This document shows positions 14,001 through 23,151 of a DNA stretch of 37,425 nucleotides, piece by piece. The notes below the pieces were generated by a model. The model was given only the letters and a program-made list of their open reading frames with translations. It ran no database searches and was not told where the DNA came from. Each line of letters begins with the position of its first letter. Position 1 is the first letter of the stretch. The stretch lies in NCBI GenBank assembly GCA_944320945.1, contig CALUJK010000054.1, forward strand, positions 1 to 37,425, read 5' to 3'. The translations under genes were made by a program, and so were the position numbers. The stretch comes from an uncultured Bacteroides sp. (GTDB taxonomy: Bacteria > Bacteroidota > Bacteroidia > Bacteroidales > Bacteroidaceae).

Positions 14001-15517
14001 TGGTAGAGCGTAACACAGGCCGTATGCTGCGTCTTATCAATCAGATACTGGACTTCCGTAAAATTCAGAATCGTAAGATGAAGTTGCAGGTGCAGCGCAT
14101 CAACGTTGTGCCCTTTACGCGTCGCATTATGAGGAACTTCCTGTCGGAAGCAGAGGAACACCGCATTGATTTCCTGTTCGAGACGGAGACCGAAGAACTC
14201 TATCTGTGGGTCGATGCGGACAAGTTCGAGAAGATTGTTTTCAACCTGCTTTCTAATGCTTTCAAATATACGCCGGACGGTAAGATGATAAAAGTCTTTA
14301 TCCGCGAAAATGAAGATTCTGTGTCTGTCGGCGTGCAGGATCAAGGCATTGGCATTGAGGAAAATAAGAAGAAAACTATCTTCATGCGGTTTGAAAATCT
14401 GGTAAATCACAATCTGTTCAACCCCAGTACGGGCATCGGCCTTTCTTTGGTGAAAGAGTTGGTGGAGATGCACCATGCCGTTATTGACGTGGACAGCAAA
14501 GTGGGAGAGGGCAGTATCTTCTGGGTGACGTTCCACAAAGGGAAAGAACATTACGATGATTCCGTAGAATTTTTGCAGGACGATAATACTGCTGCTCAGA
14601 CGCTGGCCGAACATGTTGCAGTTGACATTGAGCGTGGCCTCTCGCCTCAGGCGGAAAGCGATGAAGACGATATGCTGCATGATCGCTCAGGAGCGACGCG
14701 TGACATTATGCTGTTGGTGGAAGACAATTATGAGCTGCGTCTCTTCCTACGTAGCATTTTCACTGCGGATTATAATGTGGTGGAGGCTTCTGACGGTAAG
14801 GAGGGACTGGAGAAAGCACAGAAGTTCGTACCCGATATCATTATCAGCGATGTGATGATGCCCGGTATGGACGGCATTGAAATGATTCAGTTATTGCGTT
14901 CGGACATAACGACCAGTCATATCCCGGTAATCTTATTGACTGCCAAAAGTTCCGTCGAAAGCAAGTTGCAAGGGTTGCAGTATGGCGCCGACGATTATCT
15001 CACAAAACCATTCAGCGCCACTTATCTGGAGGCTCGCGTCAAGAGTCTGTTGGCGCGTCGTAAGACGTTACAAGAACGTTATCGTCAGGACATCATGACG
15101 GCCTCTCCTTCGTCTGTCTTGCAGGAGGATGAAGTTGTTGACCAACCGTCGACGCCTGAGCTTTCGCCTGCCGACCAACGCTTTATGGATCGCTTGCTGG
15201 AGTTGATGGAGAAGAATATGGATAATGGAGAGTTGGTGGTGGACGACCTGGTGCGCGAGTTGGCTGTGAGCCGTTCCGTGTTCTTCAAGAAGTTGAAGAT
15301 GCTGACCGGACTGGCACCCATCGAGTTTATCAAGGAAATGCGTATCAACCGTGCCGCCCAACTGATAGATACGGGAGAGTTTACCATGACGCAGATTTCC
15401 TATATGGTGGGCATCAATGACCCGCGTTACTTCAGCAAGTGCTTCAAGCAGAAGATGGGTATGACGCCTACTGACTATCGCGACCGTAAGAAGAATAATC
15501 CGGAAGAAAACCAATAG
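11039..15517 (+). CDS. Hybrid two-component system sensor/regulator (HTCS)
   Basis: The 1492-residue protein fuses sensor, kinase and transcription factor. Order: signal peptide (1-20), two periplasmic seven-bladed propellers made of Reg_prop repeats (W-F/I-G/S-T-x-x-G patterns, about 25-790), Y_Y_Y domain (about 840-900), one transmembrane helix (about 905-930), HisKA with phospho-acceptor His956 in SHELRTPL, and an HATPase with N-box NLLSNAFKYTP and G boxes DQGIGI and GIGLSL. A receiver domain follows (VEDN, phospho-acceptor Asp1271 in DVMMPG, LTKPF), then a C-terminal AraC-type helix-turn-helix (about 1390-1487). Family members bind an oligosaccharide in the periplasm and activate a neighbouring PUL. 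All key catalytic residues are present. The neighbour is the pectin-type PUL, so a pectin fragment is the expected signal (inference). Confidence 0.97.
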   Translation: MKKVLCIVAGLLCGLLPVLSQSDCFFTHYSSEDGLSQNTVMSILQDRKGNMWFSTWDGINKFDGYTFKIYKADSGNRIGLSNNRIDHLCEDEFGFFWMKTYDDRVFRFDPRMEIFERIPLAGNAEDNVVVSSIQVLTGGSVWLLTPRAGAVHVLTDSVSHQLSLTRYVAGSETFPGTRMFAVYQDKAGNEWMLTDNGLGMLSPGQSQPVLYFTETPKAENDVAIQAFYSAQEHGDEIFFGASRGRVWRYQKADGQFHLLQLPASSPVVAVKSISEHELVMATATDGFYLYDLSTDTWKHYAAERLPRAPIRSIYVDRYSNIWFEQEVAGVVAHFNAETGVLKTETMTVEQTSTDRSRPAFHVHEDIYGNVWVHPYGGGFSYFDRESNSLRPFYNDMNSPDWRFSNKIHAAYSDRQGNLWIGTHSKGLEKVTFRKSQFSLMVPEPHPYESLSNEVRALAEDRNHNIWVGLKDGKLRVYDRNKQEKGYLTEDGHVAHHGTPLPGNVYYIMQDRKGNLWIATKGDGLVKAEPISEDRYRLTRFCHEEDDIYSLSDNDVYCVYEDGYGRIWVATFAGGINYLTYSPQGNAVFINHRNNLKGFPIDKCYRARFITGDGKGNIWIGTTVGALRVSEDFDTPESAVFHHYMCVPDDAYSLSNNDVHWITATRAGELYLATFGGGLNKLLSIDENGKARFKSYMVRDGLSSDVLLSIREDKKGTLWMSTENGICKFIPGKERFEVYADRRISFQTRFSEAASVYTSGGDMLFGSCGGVFMFNPDSIQESRYMPPIVFSNLLVSNKHVLPKSEGSVLKQILDETHLLKLSHQENIFTIQFAALDFRDPSEIRYAYILEGFEEAWNYVDKQRMAIYTNLPKGHYTFKVRSTNADGVWVDNTRTLFIEVMPSFWETPYAYCLYVLVILAVIISAVYILFTIYRLKHQVAMEQQMTNMKLRFFTDISHELRTPLTLISGPLGYVLANKKLPADAREQLQVVERNTGRMLRLINQILDFRKIQNRKMKLQVQRINVVPFTRRIMRNFLSEAEEHRIDFLFETETEELYLWVDADKFEKIVFNLLSNAFKYTPDGKMIKVFIRENEDSVSVGVQDQGIGIEENKKKTIFMRFENLVNHNLFNPSTGIGLSLVKELVEMHHAVIDVDSKVGEGSIFWVTFHKGKEHYDDSVEFLQDDNTAAQTLAEHVAVDIERGLSPQAESDEDDMLHDRSGATRDIMLLVEDNYELRLFLRSIFTADYNVVEASDGKEGLEKAQKFVPDIIISDVMMPGMDGIEMIQLLRSDITTSHIPVILLTAKSSVESKLQGLQYGADDYLTKPFSATYLEARVKSLLARRKTLQERYRQDIMTASPSSVLQEDEVVDQPSTPELSPADQRFMDRLLELMEKNMDNGELVVDDLVRELAVSRSVFFKKLKMLTGLAPIEFIKEMRINRAAQLIDTGEFTMTQISYMVGINDPRYFSKCFKQKMGMTPTDYRDRKKNNPEENQ

Positions 15518-15536
15518 GAGAACTTCTCTTAATAGA

Positions 15537-15612
15537 AAAGAGGCTGCATCAAAACAAGAAACGGCATTGCTTTTAAAAGCAATGCCGTTTCTTGTTTTGA
15601 TGCAGCCTCTTT
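15537..15612. terminator. 76-bp perfect palindrome, bidirectional terminator after the HTCS gene
   Basis: Two 38-base arms meet at 15574/15575 with no spacer and no mismatch, and the arm ends give T-rich tails on both strands. It starts 20 bases after the HTCS stop codon. The wording GGCTGyATCAAAA recurs in the terminator at 25530-25583. Confidence 0.85.
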
Positions 15613-15681
15613 GTATACATATGTTACTTTATGTATTTCTCTCTTTATACCCATTCAGAAGGTATTCTGAGAGGGGGTTGT

Positions 15682-15775
15682 TCCGAAGCCCTTCGGAGCA
15701 CGGACGAAACAGCTTCGGAGCGTGCTTCAAAGGGCTTTCGAGCACGAGCCAAAAGGCTTCGGAGTAAATGGCCTG
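15682..15775. repeat. CTTCGGA-repeat hairpin block
   Basis: CTTCGGAG occurs at about 15691, 15713 and 15758. TCCGAAG/CTTCGGA (15682-15697) is a compact inverted repeat, and 15684-15703 can pair with about 15721-15740 through AAGCCCTT/AAGGGCTT and GCACG/CGTGC. It resembles the block at 8276-8339. It lies in the gene-free stretch 15518-15938 between convergent genes, which otherwise contains only the two terminators. Confidence 0.5.
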
Positions 15776-15844
15776 CTATGCAGACATTTTTTGTATGCAT
15801 ATTTTGTTGTCCGTAGGATTCACAGAACAAAGTTGGAATAAAAA

Positions 15845-15879
15845 AAGAGGGCCGCCTCCTTGTGGGAAGCCGCCCTCTT
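15845..15879 (-). terminator. Terminator of the SusC-SusD-DUF4957 operon
   Basis: A GC-rich stem (GAGGGC at 15847-15852 and GCCCTC at 15872-15877, with two internal mismatches) is followed on the minus strand by a run of seven T. It lies about 60 bases past the stop codon at 15939. Confidence 0.75.
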
Positions 15880-15938
15880 CATTGTTGAACCCTATGGAAT
15901 AATCTAACAAGCTTTATTTCATGTTGATTGGGTCTGTG

Positions 15939-17573
15939 TTATTCTTCATACCAACGTGGGTCACCGATGCCCAAACGAATGATGTTGTTGTTCTGCAAAG
16001 TGAAGTCACCATTTGCAGGGTCAGCAAATAATTCCTCGGATGTGAGGCTGACATTGGTAATGTCTGCGTTGAAGTTATTGCCGGTAAAGTTGCAATCAGA
16101 AGTTAAGAATACGTTCAGTATAGTAGTCGTTCCTTTTGTGCGGATGCCCTTGCCACCAATCATACCGAAGATAGTGCTTTCAACTTTTACATTCGTATTA
16201 TTTCCGTCTGCATCAACCAAATAGCGATCAGAAGCGTTTGGTACGTTATAGAAAGTACATCCCGTAAGGTTGACTTCACTTAAGTTACACTTTTTAGCTT
16301 GTATGAAATTGTGACTTACATTGTTGAATGTAGAATTAGTTATATTGATAGAACCGATAGTGTAAGCTGCATTGTCTATACGGAATACGGCATATCCACC
16401 GGCGCCGATATTTGTCACGACACAGTTGTCTATGTTAATTGTACCAAATGTGGCGGCATCTCCTTGTAAGCGGATGATGCTTCTGTCCATATCATTGATG
16501 ATGCAATTGGTCAATGTGAATTCGTTTACATTCGGGGCATCGCTTGCATTAACTAAGTACTGGCAACCGTCGTCTACAATCGTTACGCCTTCGAAGCGGA
16601 TATAAGCATGTGTTCCGCCAATTACCAGTGATTTCGGGAAGTTCAATACAGGACGTTCGCCTGGCAATGCAAAGAAAGTGACAGACATGCCTTCCGGAAT
16701 GGCAAGGCCGGTTTCTTCACCCTCATCATCCACACCGTGCATGCTGATGGTTGTACCACCCGGCACACCGATAGTTACGTTGTAGCTGGTGGCACCTCCG
16801 GTAGCTTCTTGTGCTTGGGCTGCCAAGTCTTCCAGCAATGCATCGTCTATCAGTGTTACGCCGTCCGGCAATACATACTGTAGGTCACCCTCTGGCATTT
16901 CGGGCGATGTGGTTCCGGAAATTTCACCACGTTTCACATCTCCATTATAGATGACGAAGTCGTAAGTGGTTTGTGCGGAAAGTCCGGTAATTGTCACTTC
17001 GCTGGCAGCTATTTCGTCGGCGGTCAGTGTGCGTTCGGTTCCGGCATCATCCGGATTGTCTGCCACGTAGTAAACAATGCGTGTCACTTCCGCATCTTCC
17101 AACCAAGAAAGGCGGATAGTGCTGGAGGTCACATCGGCAGTGGCGATGGTGTAGAAGATTTGTTCACCATCGGTCACAAACGAGCGAAGGTCGCCGTCTT
17201 CGTAATAACTCCACAGGGATGGCTGTGCACCATCTTTGGAATAAGCGCGGATGCGGAGGAAGTACTTGGTCTCGCCGCTCAATCCCTCGATGACGTAGGG
17301 TGATGAAGTAATAGTCTCAATGCGTGAACCCTCGTGTTGTTCTTCCAGATAGAGACTGTCGGTATTTAGTTCCAACAGGTAGTAATCCACACTGCTCAAA
17401 GCGTCGAAAGTGACAGTCGCTGTGGTAGCGGAAGGGGTAACTTGGATGTCGTGTGCACTAAACGCACGGTTGTAATTGCTGTCTGTACCCCAGTCGTTGT
17501 CGTCAACGCAGGCTGCCAGACCCAAGGCTAATGCCCCGGTCAGCAGCATATATAGATTTTTCTTTGTATTCAT
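15939..17573 (-). CDS. DUF4957-type surface lipoprotein of the PUL
   Basis: The 544-residue lipoprotein has lipobox LAAC (Cys22) followed by V-D-D-N-D, an acidic run that fits surface export in Bacteroides. Two fibronectin-III-like segments follow (about 35-130 and 135-225), then a right-handed beta-helix-like region typical of DUF4957/DUF5123 proteins (about 240-540, with repeated I-x-N-C/S-x-F/I rungs and the end motif GDPRW). Such proteins are encoded after SusD in pectin-type PULs and are thought to act as surface glycan-binding proteins; the beta-helix is related to pectate-lyase folds but I see no catalytic set. Third gene of the operon, 27 bases after susD. Confidence 0.85.
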   Translation of the reverse strand: MNTKKNLYMLLTGALALGLAACVDDNDWGTDSNYNRAFSAHDIQVTPSATTATVTFDALSSVDYYLLELNTDSLYLEEQHEGSRIETITSSPYVIEGLSGETKYFLRIRAYSKDGAQPSLWSYYEDGDLRSFVTDGEQIFYTIATADVTSSTIRLSWLEDAEVTRIVYYVADNPDDAGTERTLTADEIAASEVTITGLSAQTTYDFVIYNGDVKRGEISGTTSPEMPEGDLQYVLPDGVTLIDDALLEDLAAQAQEATGGATSYNVTIGVPGGTTISMHGVDDEGEETGLAIPEGMSVTFFALPGERPVLNFPKSLVIGGTHAYIRFEGVTIVDDGCQYLVNASDAPNVNEFTLTNCIINDMDRSIIRLQGDAATFGTINIDNCVVTNIGAGGYAVFRIDNAAYTIGSINITNSTFNNVSHNFIQAKKCNLSEVNLTGCTFYNVPNASDRYLVDADGNNTNVKVESTIFGMIGGKGIRTKGTTTILNVFLTSDCNFTGNNFNADITNVSLTSEELFADPANGDFTLQNNNIIRLGIGDPRWYEE

Positions 17574-17600
17574 ATAAAGTCTTGATTTATGAAGTAGTTA

Positions 17601-19592
17601 TCAGAATGGGAAATCGTATGAGTTCTGCAAGTGACCATTGGAGTCGTTGATGGTGGTACCGCCAATGGGGAATACGTGACGGTTAACCACATTGGCCGGT
17701 CCTTGGAACCCGCTGTTTTTATCATAGTTGACCAAACCGTTGCTGATGTAATTCAGCGCATTGTAGCTCGAATTGTTTTCCGGAATTACGCCATCTTTTT
17801 TCACGTTGCCCCAAAAACCGGTGCTTTCCCAACCTGCGGCTGCCAATTCCTGGTCATTCATATCTTCCAATTCGGTGGGGATTTCGTACCAGCAGACGGT
17901 GGAGTAGTCCACGCGATACCACTCTTCGGCATCGGGATCGACCTGATAGTAGAGTTCACGCACGTATTCATCGTTTTGGATGGCATTGCGGTAGCTGTCG
18001 AGCATTTCCACCGTTTTGTCTATCAAAAGTCCCCATCGGATGAGGTCGTATTTACGGATGGCTTCCCCGCCAAACTCCCACGCACGTTCGTCCACAATGG
18101 CATTGAAGAAATCCTCTTTGCCATTCAGTGCGGCAACGTATTGGTCTACTTTTTCTGCCTGGGCTTCTGTCGGGAATGCTCTTTTTCTTACTTCTGTCAA
18201 TGCCTTTCTGGCGGTCATGCCACAAGTACCGGCACCATCGGGGCCTTGCAATTCATTTACCGCTTCTGCATACATCAGCAGGATGTCGGAATAACGCATT
18301 ACAATCCAGTTGATGCCATAGCCTGTCTTGGTTTCAACTCCCAAGTTCATGTTGCGCCATGCATCAGTCATCTTACGGGGATCCCATTTTGCCACATAGA
18401 TGCCCCATGGCGCATTCTTCATGGTCTGTGTAGAGGCTGCGGTGTTCAATTCGTAGGGTGCGCAAGTGACATCACGGCGCAAGTCTGCGTGGTCGAACGA
18501 CATGAAGTAAGGGGCGGTCAGTTTTACTTTGCCCGATGAATTCTGGTAGCCAAAGTAGCTGCTGGTAGGATTAATACGGATACCTGCGGTGTAACCCATT
18601 TCGCCGGAGTAATTCAATCCATGAGCCACTTCGAAGATGTTCTCGTTGTAGGTCTGGTCTAGTGTGAGCTGGTTGCTGAGGTACCACTCGTTTTCATAGC
18701 TGGGATTGAGACGATGAGGCCCATTGGCAATGACAGCGTCCAGGCAAGCCAGTGCATGTTCATACAGTTCTCGGCGTTTGTCATCGCCCGGACGCATGGT
18801 AGGATAGGTTCCGTCGCTGTACCCTTCTTGACCTTCCCGTCTTTCCGCGAGGTCCACATAACCTTCTTTGCGCGTTTCTCGGATGGAGTAGCCGGCCTCA
18901 AACAAGGCGATGCGGGCAGCCAATCCGTATGCAAAGCCTTTGGTACAGCGTTCGCTGGTGTATCCGCTTTCGCCTGCCCAAGGCAATAATCCGGCAGCCT
19001 CTTCCAAATCTATTAATAGGCTGTCCATGATGTCGTCACGGTCGGTTTTTCCTAAATAAATGTTTGAACCGTCGGTTTTGGTAGATTCCATCTTCATGGG
19101 CACATCGCCATAGTTTTTGATGAGGTCGTAGAATATCATGGCACGAAGTGTAAGCGCTTCGCCCAAGTAATGGCAAAGGTTTTCATTTTCTTGGTATTCA
19201 GTAGAGCGGATGCCTTCAATGACTAAATTGGCATTTTCGATAATCTCGAACATTTCACTCCAGTTGTTGTTGAGGTTTGACCAATTGACCGGATTGTAAT
19301 TGCATAATCCGCGTTCTCTGACAGCAACAACACTTTCGGCATCGAGCGCATCGACAATTTCAACGTCATTGTTCATACCGAAGTTTAGCGGTAGGCGCGA
19401 TCCATAGGTGTGGTCGAGTACCAATCCGGCATAGACACGGTTGAGTGCCTGTTGGGTATTGGTTTCGTTGGTATATACGTTATCCGGGGTCAGTTCCGAG
19501 GGTGATGACTGGTCAAGAAAGTCGGAACATGCGGTTAGCGTAGCCAATCCGGTAACCCCTGCAAAAAAGATGGATTTAAATATATTTTTCAT
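17601..19592 (-). CDS. SusD/RagB-family nutrient-binding lipoprotein
   Basis: A 663-residue SusD homologue with lipobox LTAC (Cys22), S-D-F-L-D-Q just after it, and SELTPDNVYTNE followed by TPR-like helices. Conserved features include the region starting LGEALTLRAMIFYDLIKNYGDVP and the C-terminal motif WEFGGEAIRKYDLIRWGLL. SusD proteins cap the paired SusC channel and bind the target glycan at the cell surface. It lies 21 bases after the SusC gene and is co-transcribed with it. The divergence of SusD proteins prevents naming the exact glycan; the neighbouring enzymes point to pectin. Length is at the upper side of the family. Confidence 0.96.
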   Translation of the reverse strand: MKNIFKSIFFAGVTGLATLTACSDFLDQSSPSELTPDNVYTNETNTQQALNRVYAGLVLDHTYGSRLPLNFGMNNDVEIVDALDAESVVAVRERGLCNYNPVNWSNLNNNWSEMFEIIENANLVIEGIRSTEYQENENLCHYLGEALTLRAMIFYDLIKNYGDVPMKMESTKTDGSNIYLGKTDRDDIMDSLLIDLEEAAGLLPWAGESGYTSERCTKGFAYGLAARIALFEAGYSIRETRKEGYVDLAERREGQEGYSDGTYPTMRPGDDKRRELYEHALACLDAVIANGPHRLNPSYENEWYLSNQLTLDQTYNENIFEVAHGLNYSGEMGYTAGIRINPTSSYFGYQNSSGKVKLTAPYFMSFDHADLRRDVTCAPYELNTAASTQTMKNAPWGIYVAKWDPRKMTDAWRNMNLGVETKTGYGINWIVMRYSDILLMYAEAVNELQGPDGAGTCGMTARKALTEVRKRAFPTEAQAEKVDQYVAALNGKEDFFNAIVDERAWEFGGEAIRKYDLIRWGLLIDKTVEMLDSYRNAIQNDEYVRELYYQVDPDAEEWYRVDYSTVCWYEIPTELEDMNDQELAAAGWESTGFWGNVKKDGVIPENNSSYNALNYISNGLVNYDKNSGFQGPANVVNRHVFPIGGTTINDSNGHLQNSYDFPF

Positions 19593-19613
19593 TGTCGTTT
19601 ATTTCTTTTAGGT

Positions 19614-22600
19614 TTAGAATGTAACATTGATTCCGCCCACCACAGAATAGCTCTTGGGGTATGATGCATAGTCTACGCCCGGTGTCATCGGGGTGCTGGT
19701 ACAACTGTCTACTTCAGGATCTACGCCGCTGTAGCCCGTGATGCAGAACAGATTGTAGCCTGTGACATAAATGCGTACGTTCTTCATGTGCATTTTCTGA
19801 ACGAAAGGCTTGGGTAACGTATAACCTAAAGATATGGTTTGCAAGCGGAGGAATGAAGCGTCTTCCACATCCCAGCTGGTAAGCGGACGAACCGTTACTG
19901 TGGCAGGGTTGTAGATGGATGCGCTGCTGTTGACTTGATTGATATAGCTGTAGTAGGCATCTTCGCCGTTGGCAGAAATATAATCGTTGGCAAAGCTGCT
20001 GGCAAGCATGTTTTCACCGGTTACAGGGTCAATACGCGACCAACGGTTGGCTAAAGTGAAATTGGTATTCACGTTGCGGTTTTTACGTGAGTTATCGTAG
20101 AAGCTGGATGCTGCCTTGGTCGCATTGACAACTTTGCCGCCAATTTTGTAGTTGAAGAAAATGTTAAAGTCGAAGTTCTTCAAGAAACGTCCGTTGAATC
20201 CGAAACCGCCGGAAACAGGGTGAATGGTGTTGCCTAAACGGACCTTGTCCTTGGTGTCTATCACGCCGTCATCGTTTACGTCTTTCAACTTCATGGTACC
20301 CGGTTCGAGGCTTCCGGAAAGAATACCAATGGAGTTGGCTGCTACAGGTTTGCCTTCGTCGTCGGTGCGGATAGCCCATTCGGAACCGGTCCACTGCAAG
20401 TCGTTGGTGGTATAGGCACCGTCATAAATGTAGCCGTATACTTCACCTAGACGTCCGCCTTCTTCCAAATAGAAGTCTTCTTGGCTGATGGCGCTTGAAC
20501 CGGACCATCGGCTGCTTTCCCATGTGGCACCACCGGGGTATTTGTCAATTTTGCCGCGGTTGTAAGCTATATTGAATGTGAAATTCAATCCCCAATCTTT
20601 TTTGTCGGCGAGCACAGCGTCTGCCACAAATTCCACACCCTTGTTGGAAGTCTGTCCTACGTTCTGGTATTGGTATTGATAGCCGGAAGCACCGGGCAAA
20701 GTCTGGCGCATCAACAGGTCTTTGGTGGTGTTCCAATAGAGGTCGATGCTACCGCTCAAGCGGTTGTTCCAGAATCCGTAATCGATACCGAGGTTGCGGG
20801 TAATGGTTGTTTCCCATTTCAGGTTCGGATTTGCCAAGATGGTTCCACGGTCGAGCATGGTTGCGGTTGATTCGTCGAAATAGATTGCTTTATCATCAGT
20901 ACCTGCCAATGCGTATGTGGTGTACATGTAGCGGGCATCGATGCGGTTGTTACCTGCTGTACCGAATGAGAGACGGAGTTTCAGGTTGGAGAGCCAGTCT
21001 GTGGTATTTTCCATGAAAGCTTCATCGCTGATACGCCATGCAATGGCTCCGGAAGGGAACACGCCCCAACGGTTGCCGTCGCTGAATCGGCTGGAACCAT
21101 CGGCACGGACGGTTGCAGTCAGCAGGTAACGGTCGAAGAGGTTGTAGTTGATACGACCGAAGAAAGAGGACATGTTGTCTTTAATGCCGATATAACTTTC
21201 AGTAGGCAGTGCTGTACCGTTACCCAATTGCGCCAACACTTGTTCTACCGTTGTGTTCATACTGAAATTTACCGAGGTAAGGTTTGTGTCCGTGTATTGG
21301 GAACTGGAAAGTTCCTGACCTACCATGACGTTGAATTTGTCGTTCTCAGTAAAAAGATTCTTCATGTCATATGTAATGGTGTTTGCCAAACGCCATTCTT
21401 TTTGGATACGCTTGGTAAAGTAGGCCTGCGGACGACCGGAATAACCAAACTTGGAGTTGCTGGTAGCTTGGTACTCCCATACTTGGTCGGTGTTGTTGCG
21501 TCTCCACCCGTAACCGTATTCTGAACGGAATTTCAGCCCTTTAATAGGTTCCCACGTCAGACTGGCATTGGCATTGTTCTGTAAGCGGGTCTGTTTCTTG
21601 TAGGTTGACACGGTGCGTTCGTAAGGGTTGTATTCCCTGGTATTGCTTTCATCATCACTAAGGTCTTCTGTCAGTGCATCGACCGGCTGGAAAATGACGG
21701 AACGTGCAACGATAGAATAAGCCTTGCTTGATTCTTGCGTGTCGGCGCCACCGCTCAAACCGTCGATTTCGGTATAGGAGAAACGGTTGTTGAAATCAAA
21801 GGTCAACCATTTGTTGAGTTTGGTTTGCAATTTTGCCGTGATGTTGTTTCTGGAGTAGCCAGAACCAATCATGATGCTCTTTTCGTCGTTTCTGGAGTAG
21901 CTGACGGAGTATTTGGTCTCTTTGGTACCACCACTGACACTGACGTTGTACTGTTGCTGATTGCCGGTGCGTCCAAACAATTCTTCCTGATAATTGCGGC
22001 CAACTTTGGAACGGTAAATATCCATGTCTTGCCAGTTACCATAGTAGTCTCCGGTTTGATCCAATTCCTGTTGGTACAATACGTATTCGTAAGGACTCAA
22101 AACGGCAACTTCGCCGACACGTTTACGCATACCAAACGATGCGCCGAAGTTGACTTCCGGTTTGCCTTCACGTCCGGATTTGGTCGTGATAATGATAACG
22201 CCGTTAGCACCCTTGGCACCGTAAATAGCTGTTGATGATGCGTCTTTCAACACATCGATGCTCTCGATGTCCGCCGAAGCGATGTCGCTGATGCTGCTTA
22301 CCGGGAAACCGTCAACGATGTAGAGAGGCGAGTTGTCTTGCGACAACGAGCCACCACCACGCACACGGATACTGATTTCCGCATCGGGTGAACCTTCTGT
22401 GGTGGTGATTTGCACACCAGCCATCTTACCGGTGAGAGCCTCTGACACGTTGGTTACCGGCACGGCTGCCAGTTCTTCAGACTTCACCGAAGCTACAGAA
22501 CCGGTCAAGTCTCTTTTCGACACCGTACCATAACCGATTACGACCACCTCTTCCAATGCTTGGGAGTCGTCTTCCATCGTTACGTTTACAACAGATTTCC

Positions 22601-22874
22601 CATTCACCGCTACTTCTTGTGTCTTCATGCCGACATACGAGAAGACGAGGGTAGCATTGGAGGGAACAGAGATTGAGAAGTTACCGTCAATGTCAGTAAT
22701 CGTACCATTACCGGTATTCCCTTTTTCTACTACGGAAGCGCCGATTACGGTTTCTCCCGTCTTGTCTTTCACAGTACCTTTTACGGTAACATTCTGCGCC
22801 GATACGCTGAGCGTTATCGCGGCTACTAATAAGAATAGTAGCGTGTAGCGCATGCTTTTCATCTTGTTAGACAT
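19614..22874 (-). CDS. SusC/RagA-family TonB-dependent outer-membrane transporter
   Basis: About 1086 residues from ATG at 22874. Order: signal peptide ending SVSAQ, carboxypeptidase-D regulatory-like domain (NVTVKGTVKDKTGETVIGAS and on), TonB box region EEVVVIGYG, plug domain with the SusC motif VTNVSEALTGKMAGVQI, and a C-terminal beta-barrel ending in V-N-V-T-F. It imports oligosaccharides under TonB power together with the SusD gene downstream. The frame opens at 22928, but the promoter box at 22954-22947 would put the transcription start only about 12 bases before that, and the extra residues precede a normal signal peptide; starts at 22874 or 22862 fit better. No N-terminal STN signalling domain is present, so no anti-sigma control is expected; the HTCS is the likely regulator. 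Confidence 0.95.
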   Translation of the reverse strand: MSNKMKSMRYTLLFLLVAAITLSVSAQNVTVKGTVKDKTGETVIGASVVEKGNTGNGTITDIDGNFSISVPSNATLVFSYVGMKTQEVAVNGKSVVNVTMEDDSQALEEVVVIGYGTVSKRDLTGSVASVKSEELAAVPVTNVSEALTGKMAGVQITTTEGSPDAEISIRVRGGGSLSQDNSPLYIVDGFPVSSISDIASADIESIDVLKDASSTAIYGAKGANGVIIITTKSGREGKPEVNFGASFGMRKRVGEVAVLSPYEYVLYQQELDQTGDYYGNWQDMDIYRSKVGRNYQEELFGRTGNQQQYNVSVSGGTKETKYSVSYSRNDEKSIMIGSGYSRNNITAKLQTKLNKWLTFDFNNRFSYTEIDGLSGGADTQESSKAYSIVARSVIFQPVDALTEDLSDDESNTREYNPYERTVSTYKKQTRLQNNANASLTWEPIKGLKFRSEYGYGWRRNNTDQVWEYQATSNSKFGYSGRPQAYFTKRIQKEWRLANTITYDMKNLFTENDKFNVMVGQELSSSQYTDTNLTSVNFSMNTTVEQVLAQLGNGTALPTESYIGIKDNMSSFFGRINYNLFDRYLLTATVRADGSSRFSDGNRWGVFPSGAIAWRISDEAFMENTTDWLSNLKLRLSFGTAGNNRIDARYMYTTYALAGTDDKAIYFDESTATMLDRGTILANPNLKWETTITRNLGIDYGFWNNRLSGSIDLYWNTTKDLLMRQTLPGASGYQYQYQNVGQTSNKGVEFVADAVLADKKDWGLNFTFNIAYNRGKIDKYPGGATWESSRWSGSSAISQEDFYLEEGGRLGEVYGYIYDGAYTTNDLQWTGSEWAIRTDDEGKPVAANSIGILSGSLEPGTMKLKDVNDDGVIDTKDKVRLGNTIHPVSGGFGFNGRFLKNFDFNIFFNYKIGGKVVNATKAASSFYDNSRKNRNVNTNFTLANRWSRIDPVTGENMLASSFANDYISANGEDAYYSYINQVNSSASIYNPATVTVRPLTSWDVEDASFLRLQTISLGYTLPKPFVQKMHMKNVRIYVTGYNLFCITGYSGVDPEVDSCTSTPMTPGVDYASYPKSYSVVGGINVTF

Positions 22875-22946
22875 TCCTTGCGTTTTATAAATTAGAAAAA
22901 GTAAATAAATAATAATGTGTTCGTACACATTGTTTATACATCATTG

Positions 22947-22954
22947 CAAATGTA
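22947..22954 (-). promoter_or_regulatory. -7 box of the SusC operon
   Basis: TACATTTG on the minus strand (22954-22947), an exact match to TAnnTTTG. No clear -33 box is seen, which fits an activator-dependent promoter. Confidence 0.5.
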
Positions 22955-23112
22955 AACGAATGCAAAATCTGAAATGTGGAATAATTGTTTTTAGGATGAG
23001 ATTTTTTGTTGTTTATGACAATCATCTACCGGCGGATGCCGTTTTTATATGTTGTAGAGCATGTTTCCTCCCATTCTGTCAAAAAATCCACCTCGCCCGT
23101 GTTTTCTGAGCC

Positions 23113-23120
23113 TACATTTG
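23113..23120 (+). promoter_or_regulatory. -7 box of the pectate lyase gene
   Basis: TACATTTG, the same octamer as for the divergent SusC operon, 32 bases before the ATG at 23152. No clear -33 box. Both promoters lie in the 22929-23148 spacer and could share an HTCS-binding region. Confidence 0.5.
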
Positions 23121-23151
23121 ATAATTATTAATTAATAAATAAAAAGATGTG

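Noticed and set aside
17631-18539. Long plus-strand frame (302 codons) inside the SusD gene
   Set aside because: Antisense shadow of a clear SusD homologue; no domain or signal peptide that makes sense.
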